Below, piece by piece: positions 45,301-54,300 of a DNA stretch of 64,000 nt. Both the position numbers and the translations under genes were made by a program. Below the pieces are notes generated by a model. The model made no database searches. It saw only the letters and a program-made list of their open reading frames with translations, and was not told where the DNA came from. This stretch comes from JAAXVQ01 sp964604705 (GTDB lineage: Bacteria > Oederibacteriota > JAAXVQ01): contig CAZSAP010000002.1 of the NCBI GenBank assembly GCA_964604705.1, forward strand, positions 248,001-312,000. Direction: 5' to 3'. Within the stretch, counting starts at the first letter, position 1; the number at the start of each line of letters is the position of its first letter.

Positions 45301-48300
45301 CCTGAGAAAGTATTTCGCGGGTTCCGGCTGATTCTGGAACATCAAACGTCCGGGTTGAGGAAACACCATCACGGATTAGTCCAACTTGCACAGTCCGCTT
45401 CTCAGCTTCCTGCTTTACTAACAATTCAGCCTTTGGAGCTAAGGTTGGGACACCACGGTCTTTCTTAAGTGACTGCGGGCAACTGGCTAGAGTAACGGCA
45501 GCAAATATGCCTAAAACCGTCATGGAGAGCTTGCTGGTAATGGCATTCATCGTTGAAATAACTGGGTTGGTGGAGCCTTCGGGTACGGGTTGATCATTGA
45601 GATTGCCAATGGACGCCGCCACTTGTTGAACCGGTGTGGTCGCTTCGACAGCTGCGGGCAGGTTTTGTTCCACCAATCCTTGTTCTGCAGGATTTTGTTC
45701 TCCTGCACGAACCGCAGTTTGAACCTGGGCAGATTGTTCAACCGAAGCAACTGCCTCGGTAGCTTTCGTCTGGACCAGCGGCACACCAAAAAATGCAGAC
45801 CACTCCTCATTCAATTTGTTCAGTTGATCGACATAGTTCTTTTGGGCTTCGATCACTGCAACCGGTGCCTGAGCCCCTACCAAGGTGTTGATCTGTGCCA
45901 AAAACTCTGGCAATGCTTTGGCCAATGCTCCCTGTAACTCCTTGAAATCATCAAGCGTCCAGAGCCGGGTTTCTTTGGTTCCTACTCGAACCACTCGTCG
46001 CATTTGTCCCAAAACTTCATCGGCTGCATCCAAGTTGTTATCCTGCAGGGCTTCTCGGAAACTGTAGAACGCATCGTTAAGTGTTTCTATTCCCTTACGA
46101 TGCTCATTTAAAAATTTCTGATTCCGTTCTTTATCTTTTTGTGCCTTGCGCTGCGCCAACGTCTGGGCTACATTTTCCGGTTGAATCTCCCAACGCGCAA
46201 CGCCTTCCATGCGGTTGTACAGTTCCATGTCCTCGGCTTCTGACCAATTGCCGTTGGCTTCCCAAAAATCAATGTATCGAGCCACTACCGAACCATCGGA
46301 GTTCACTCGAACCAACGTATTCTCGCCACGCACATCGCCATGCCGCAGTCCTTTGCTGTGCAGCAGCAAGAGTTGATCTTTTAACTGCGTAAGCGCACTT
46401 TCGAGTTGTGCTTCGGACAAGGCTCCAACCACGGTCAGTTCAGAAAGTTCTTTCCCGGGTAACAATTCGCTTAAGTACCCAATCACCTGACCGTTCTCAT
46501 TTTTAACCACAGCATAAATTTCAGGAGCCACGGGATGATTCTGGTAAGTCAGTCCTGCGTAAGTTTGGTAATTGGCATACGTCTCTAAAATGGTGTCATT
46601 AAAATTCTGGATCTCCTGCGCATTCATGGTAGGTAATTGAAAATCTCCTCCTGCCTGCGGATCCATGGCCTTCCGTGCCAGGAAGGCTACTTGCTTGCCA
46701 TTGAACTCGGCAGTGTATACATTGGAATAAGAACCGTGATTCAAACGTTTTCCGACAGGCAAGTCTGCATAAGCAACCACTGGGATTTCCATAGTTTTGC
46801 CGTTGCGATCTGTGTAGGCTTGTGTGTTACCTTTTGCTTGACCTGTCTGAATGAGCTGAATCTGTTGTTTGGCAGCATCTGCGACTCTTTGAGCGTTGGC
46901 TTTCTGCTGATCTTTGACATACGGATTAACCCCGGTCTGTTGATCAATGGCGACCAACTCCGCCTGTAGATTTTCATCCTTGGCCAATTCAGCCAAATGG
47001 CTGGCATCGTAGTGACTTTGATTAATATCCTGCAGCTTAAGTGCCATGCTCTCTGGAAACACGGCTTGCTCGGTCACAAACGCTATGGCGTGAGCACGTT
47101 GCACGCCTAGCTGTTGCAGCACCGCTTCCACGGCTTCATGCACAAAGGTAGATTCGCGCAAGCCTTGAGGCATCTGCGCTTCCATGATCACGTCGAGCTT
47201 CCCGGCAGACAGGTTCTGCACGGCAATGCCGCCTTCAATGGCCGCAACGGTTCGAACCGCCAAGGCCGTCTTGCCCGAGACCAGGTTGGCCAGTTCTTGC
47301 TCCGCGCGTGCCCGTAGGGCTGCATCGGTAATAGAATGTTGCAGTGAGGCACGAATGCCGTTCATGTGCTTTTGCAACATTTGCTGATACGTAGTCGAAG
47401 GCTGCACCAGACTCCCTGCGCTGCGCTGATCAACTTCAGCAAAGGTTTCAGTGCGCGCGGCCCGAAGATCCTTACTGGCCTGAACTTTTTTGCCTTTCGC
47501 AGCTACTGCCGTTCCCAACCCAAAATAGGCGCTTAATGCTTTACCTGTGGCTGTTTGATCAAATGTTTTGGGTGCATTGCCGTTGCGGTACGCATTGAGG
47601 TACGAGCTGAGCTCTGTGAAATCTATTTGAACAGGTTTCTGATAATCACTCTGGGTTCCTGCCATTTGTGTCACTTTATCAATAAAAGCCCCAAGCTGAG
47701 GATCTTTCAATCTAGCTTTCAATTGGGCTAAGAGTTGATTCATTGCCAATACAAAAATTTTATCGCGGTTATAACTCCCCGAATCGCCTGCTTTGATTGC
47801 GGTGGCAACTTCAATGTAATTGGCAACCGCTTCTTCAAACAGAACCGGAATACCTTTCTCATCAACCTCCGTCCGGGGGTACCCATAGAGATTTCCGACA
47901 ACGGTTTCAACAATCGAAGCTAATTCCTGCAACTTGGAATCGGCAGCATTTTGCACTGACTGGAATAGACCAAAAAGCATTTGATTATTAAAAAACTTAT
48001 TTTGACGGTCGCCGGTTTTGACACGTCGATGAAAGGTTTCATGTTGGTAAACCCCCTCGGCCAAGGCAATAACCGCCTCCACCTTGGAGATCCCTTTGGC
48101 CTGCATGACACGTGCCACGGAGTCTGGCGAAAACGTGTTGATGTAAATATTCAGCTTTTGTGGTTCATAAAAAGCCTTACCCGTCTCACGCGTTCCATCT
48201 GTTCGTATAGAAATAATGTTGCGCTCTTGGAAAGCCTTTTTAACTTGCGCAACCTCCGCTGGGGTAAACGCCAATCCCTTCGCGGCTGCACCCGCCGCGG

Positions 48301-51300
48301 CCAACTTCATGCTTGAGCCTGAGATATCCGACACAGTAATGGCCTTGATGCCCGCATCCACTTTGGCCACTTCCTTGACTACATCGCGAATGCCCATTTG
48401 ATACCCGGCACCCAGGCGGCCCAGGATGTACGCGCCGATTTCACCCTGCCGATCAATCCCCGTGGCGACCACGTGACTGATTTCATGCATGACCAACTTG
48501 GTTAGTTTGGTCCGATCGCTTTCACTGAACTTATCAATTTGGTTGGCGTTTAAATATACGGTCTCGCCATCCACCACGGCCAAGCCATGGAGACGTGGAT
48601 CCATGCCCTCGGAAATCCGCAGATTGATCGAGCGAACACCCGGAACGCTCAACTGCTGCTTAAGTTGCTCAAGTTGCTTAACCGCTTCCCCGTGTTGTTT
48701 CAGGGTCTCAACCTCGTCGGCGGTCCGACGTGCTTTGGTCTCCAGCGCGTCCTTCTCGCGTGCAACTGCGTCCAAAGCCGCATTCACCTTGCCCAGCAAG
48801 GTCGCAGTATCCACCACCCCCTTGCCATCGGCCTGTACGGCGATGCCAGAGGTTCCCAATACTTTTTCCACTTTGGCCCGAATGCTCGGCGCGGCTTCAC
48901 TCAGCGATTTGGATTTGGCCTGGATCTGAGCCAGATCCACCACTGCGCCCTTTGCCCCTTGGGGAGCCAACGTTTGCCCGGAAATCTGCCGGGTCACCAC
49001 AATGTTGGTGCCCATCTTGGTTGGGAGCGAGAAAAGGGCATCGGCCGGTGCTTGCTCAGCCGGAATCCCAAACGCAACTTCAACTTTTCCGAGTTGGTTA
49101 TCCCGGTAGAACGAGAGTGTGTACTTGCCATTGCCCTCGGATTTAAGCGAGGCATACTCTAAAGAAGACACCCCGAGCGTAGCCAACTTTTCATCCAAGG
49201 CCTTGAGCCCCGTGTACACGTCTCCCCGGACGGAGTCCCAATTGCGATCGTTCCACATGGCCGAAAGGACGCCATTGAAAGCCTGGCCACTTTCGTCGCG
49301 ATCCGCAAGATGCGTGGCGGTCCACTGCCAGCGTGCATCACCCGAAACATGCGTGGAAACGAGATTGGCCTCTGCCTCCATACGCCCATTCCGTTCGTTA
49401 TAGGAAAACGCATTTTCAGGGATGCGTTGCGCTTCTAAGGTTCCATCCAAAACGGTGCTAATGTTCCACAACGCTTCCCCGTCCAACACTCCACGCTTGG
49501 CCTGGTAAGCATGTGCGGCCTCATGCGCAGGCATGGCCGCCATGTCCGCGACAATCATCTCGCGCAATTCTTCCTTGGTGGGGGTACGCTGGTTGTCCAG
49601 CTTGAAGATGGCCCCAATGCCTCCGTCCAAGGACGCTGGGTTGTAAAATTCGGGATTAAGGAACATGACCGCTTGACCGTTAACCGGTTTAAACGCGCCG
49701 GACTGCAGGTCTGTGGCAAACTGGATCTTATCCATTGCCTGGAAATAGAGTTTGATGACGCGCGGATCTTTCTGCGCCAAGCGATCAAATCCATCCATAA
49801 TCATCTGCCGGAATTCTGTTGGCGTGAACAAGGCTTGGCTGGCCGGATAGCTGCGGAACGCCTGGGTGTAACCCACCATAGCTTCGTCGAGCATCTTGGG
49901 ATACTCTTGGCGGACCTGTTCATAACTCTTAGGCGACCAAACCAATGCCTGCTCTGGGCCAAGGAGATCCTCTGAACAGCTGATGGAAGCAGATGAGAGA
50001 ACAATAGCGATTAGACCCAAAGAAATATACCGTTTGATAACTGTCCATACACCGCTTAATCCGCGTACCAAAACTTTCAACGGATTGAATGTGACCTGGC
50101 GTTGTGATTTTCCAAGCGTGTCCGCAGGCTGGTTGCCTAACGCCGTAATACTGCCGCGGGATTGTACGTTTGCCGCTTCCGCAATGAGCGCCTTAATATC
50201 CGCCCATGACTTAGCGGACCAATCTTGCGCTAATAACTTTTCTACAGCTTCCACCGAGAGCTTGAGCTCCTTGCCCTTGGCGCGGATGGCATCTTTACTT
50301 TGTTGGATAATCTCGGGCGGATTTTCGTTTAAATGCCTGCTCTGAACAAAAAGTGGCAACGCCAACATTTCCATTTGTTCAGCCGCACTAACGGGAGCCT
50401 GTTGTTGTGTTCTAATTTCGCTCATTTCTTCGTCCGTAAGCCGGGTCATGGCTTCCGGTGATGCTGTTTGTCCTTCCGGTAACAACACCTGCATTTTTTG
50501 AGGAACGGCATTAAATGTGTGCCCTTTCTCAACTCTCACCAAAGACCTCAGTCCTTCGGCGCTCCAAGGAGTTTGGTAAAAATAAGGCATGGCGATGGTT
50601 TGGGTGTCGTCTAAAATGCCTTTAACCGGGGTGGCACGTTCCACATCCATTTGTTGAATGCTATCTATGTCTGCAAGAATCCGGCCCTGATCCCCGCCCA
50701 GCCAAATACTGACCTTGTTGTCGGCCTCGACCCGCAACGAATAATCCCAATGTCCATCTGCGATCTGGTAATGAATTTCCGTGCCTATGGGTAGTTGCTT
50801 GAGATTCACTTGATGAACCGGCGTGGCTTTTTGCGCCCAGGCGTTGTTAAAAACAGCGCTGGCACCTTGAACAGTGTACGCAGGTGAGACCGATTGATCG
50901 CCCATGGCCCAGGTCCCCGGTTGGACCGAAGTCGTTTCTTCGACTTGCTCGATCGGCTGTTTTAAAGCTACTTGGGCCTCCCCTTTCTGGGCCTCGGCAT
51001 AGGCGTCCAGTGCCTTTTTTACATCCGCAGATAATGTTTCATTAACGACAATGCCGCTAACCCCCACCGCACGCGCGACATCAACCGCCTTTTTATACGT
51101 CTCCAACATTTGAGCATCTTCGGGGTGGAAACCCAAAACCGAACTAAATACCGGCCCGTCGACACTAAGCTTTACACCATGGGCAGCCGCCAACTTCCGC
51201 AAGGCCGCGGTTTGATTCTTAAAGATCGAGAGCGCCAAGAGTCGTTCAGGATGCAAGCTGTCAACTTCTGCTCCCAAGGCCAGGGTCTTCCCTTTGGTCG

Positions 51301-54300
51301 CGGAAGCATCCGCCACAGCTGCGGTCACGGTTGGGACTTGCCCTTTGAGCATCATGGTCTTGATGACGAGATTAAACACATCGGCCACGGGATCGCCCGT
51401 GCTTACGTCCACATTGACCTTGCTGCTGCCGCTTACGGACTTCCGCCCGATTTGCTTAAGCTGCGCCATGGCCTGTGGATCGGCGGCCACCGAAGCGGCC
51501 AGGGTCTTTACCCGGTCCATCAAATATGCGGCATCGCTCACCGCAGATTGTCCTTCTTTGGCTTTGGCTTGTTGCAACGCTGCCTTGAGTTCCTGCGCGG
51601 TCAGTGTTTGGCGGGGTTGTATGACTTGCAGCTTCATGAGGGTCCAGTTCACCAAGTCCAAAAATCCGGAATTCTGAGTCTGATCCCAATCCAAGTCTGC
51701 ATTAAACTTTTTCATTACCGCAGATGCCAGACGATAGTTGATGGCACGTGTGGAGAACGTGGCATTCGGCAGAAGCTGATTGACCAAGGTTGCCATTTGC
51801 TCAATGGTTTCCGACCCTAGCTTCTGTCCCTGCAGCTTGGCATCCACACCAATCGTGTGCAAAAACACAGATTGAGCGACCGGATCCACATTCAAATTAA
51901 CTCCCGCTTGGAAGTTAGCGAGCAAATCATCTTGAGATAGCTCGACAGCCGTCTTATTCATGCTGGCAAACTTCTCAACCGTATCCACCAACACCATGTA
52001 GTTTATCGCGTTGCTCCCGGCAGATGTATCGGCGACCCGCACGGCCACCAAATCCTTGGGAGAACGACCACTGCGAAGCGCCGCCTCGGCCGCTTGGGCA
52101 AGGTTTTGATTCTGGCCCAACTCCAACACGGGCCACTCATTGGCCAGCGGAGACGCTGCGTTGGCCTTTCCAAGTGCCTGTGCCAAATTGGCACCAATCA
52201 CTGATGCCAATGGTTCGCTACGCAGCTGTTCCTGTGTTTGTTTAACGGCTTCTGCGGGCGCCACTTTCTCCTGAGCCGTTGTCACGGCCGATACACCCAC
52301 GGTGTTAATCAACTGGGCCAAGTAGGAATTGCCGTTGGCTAAAAGATTGGCCGGAACTTTCCGCCCTTGATTCAAATACTTGGCCAGCTGCTCACCTTGT
52401 GCGAGATCGCGGGCAAACTCCAATACTTTTTCTTCTGGCGATTTGGCCTGATCCGGTTCGGTAATGCCCTCGGCATTTAGCGTGGTCAGAGGGGTCTGGT
52501 GCCAAATCACGGAGAAGAGCGCCAACAGTTGAGGATCTTTTAATCCCTGTTCCAAAACAAACCGTACCCGGGCAATATTCCCTTGATCCGACGCAGTCAG
52601 TTCCTTCAAACGCCCCACCACGGTTTCTACGGTTGTGCGGAAGGTCGAGCCTTCAAACTCAGGACGCCCAAACCCGATGGTTTGCTGCGAAAAGGCAATG
52701 GCCTTGGCGATCAGATCATCTTCGGGCATGGCATTCACGCCGCGCCCGTTTTCCGAAGTCCCCACCGAAGACGAGACCACACCCAAAACCGGTAAGAAAA
52801 ATCCTCCCAACATCCCCAACCAACCCGAGTTGGCCGATGGCGCCAAGGATGCAGTCTGCATTGCACTGGCGGTGGATACAGATGCGTTCATCACCCAAGG
52901 GCCCAACTGTTGGAACAAGGTCGCGCCCACCAGACCCAGACTCATACCCGCCGCGGCTTTGGCCCATTCGGGAGTTTTGGCGTTGCTCAGCAGGAGGAAT
53001 CCCGCCAGCAAGAAGGCTCCAACCAACACCACTTGGGTGGCCGAAAACGCGGCCAAAGGCAGGGTCACAAACGGAGCGGCTACAAACGCAATCACAATGC
53101 CCGCGATGGCTCCGGCCAGATATCCAGGATGCACGGACGTCAGCGATTCCCGAACACGTGTTCCGAACTCACTCACGGATTTTAGCCCGGCTTGGACCGA
53201 GGCAAGAATCCCAGAACGCGCTTGTGCTTTATCTTCGATGCCCAATATTTTCCCACGGTTGGCTTGGAGAGTCGCAGTCTCAACAATCTCAAACTCATAG
53301 CCGTTGCCCAGCTCTTCTTTGGCCTTAATGAATTTTTGATACGCGGAGGTATCGCCCGCCACTTTCGAAGGACGCAAAACCACGGAATAGTTAGCACCTT
53401 TTACCGGGAAGGCATAAATTTTTTGCTGCAGATTGGACTGCATCTGATCAAAATCAAACATCGTATCATTGGCGCCTGGAGTGTATTGCTTCAGTGCATC
53501 CAGATACGCGGCTTGGAAATCCTGAGAGTCATGACTCTTGTCCATGAGTTCTCGGAGCAAATCGATGTTCAACACCGAGGTCATATACTTGAGAAAGACC
53601 ATGTCGTTAAACGCCGACCGCGGGGCAAACAGATTCTCTTTCTGGGCCAACAATTCTTCGGCAGGAACACGTTTGTTTCGGAGCAATGAAAAGTAAGGAT
53701 TTTCATCGTACGTACGCGTGATACGGGGCTTTACTGTAATAAACGAGATACCGCGTTTCTTAAATGCGTTTTCCACTCCAAAATGGTGAAACCCGCCGGT
53801 AATCAACACTGCCGCATTTTGTTTGTGTTTGTCCATCTGCGACAAAATATTTTCAACAAATGCATCCGAACGCTGGTCGGCAACGTCGTAAAAATTGGCG
53901 GCCAACACCAAGTATTCATCCAATTTAACCACACCCGGATCCAGGTCCGAAGATACTGCATTCCTATAGCAAAGGTTGTCCAAAAAGCCGACCAATTTGG
54001 TAACCGAAAACTCAGATTTATGCGTCCGATAATAATCCAAATCCTTGGCCGTGGCGCTGATGGTTAGCATGTTGGACATGATTCTTAATAAGAACAAATA
54101 ATGATCCAATAACCTTTGGTCTTGCGATGTATAGAGGCGTTCCCGAATGCCGCGGTCCAAATCCGAAGCATCGCTTAACAGCTTATCGTAATCTGAATCT
54201 GTACTGACCGGCAGCTTATGTGTGGCCGCATACAAGTTAAGTACAGGGAACCCCCCCAATGATACGCCTTGTTCCTTGGCTTGTTCCAAAAGAAAATTGC

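Noticed and set aside
44001..47141. HEAVE and HEFIE as further zinc sites
   Set aside because: They lack the second His of HExxH; they might be HxxE-type relics but are not counted as active motifs.
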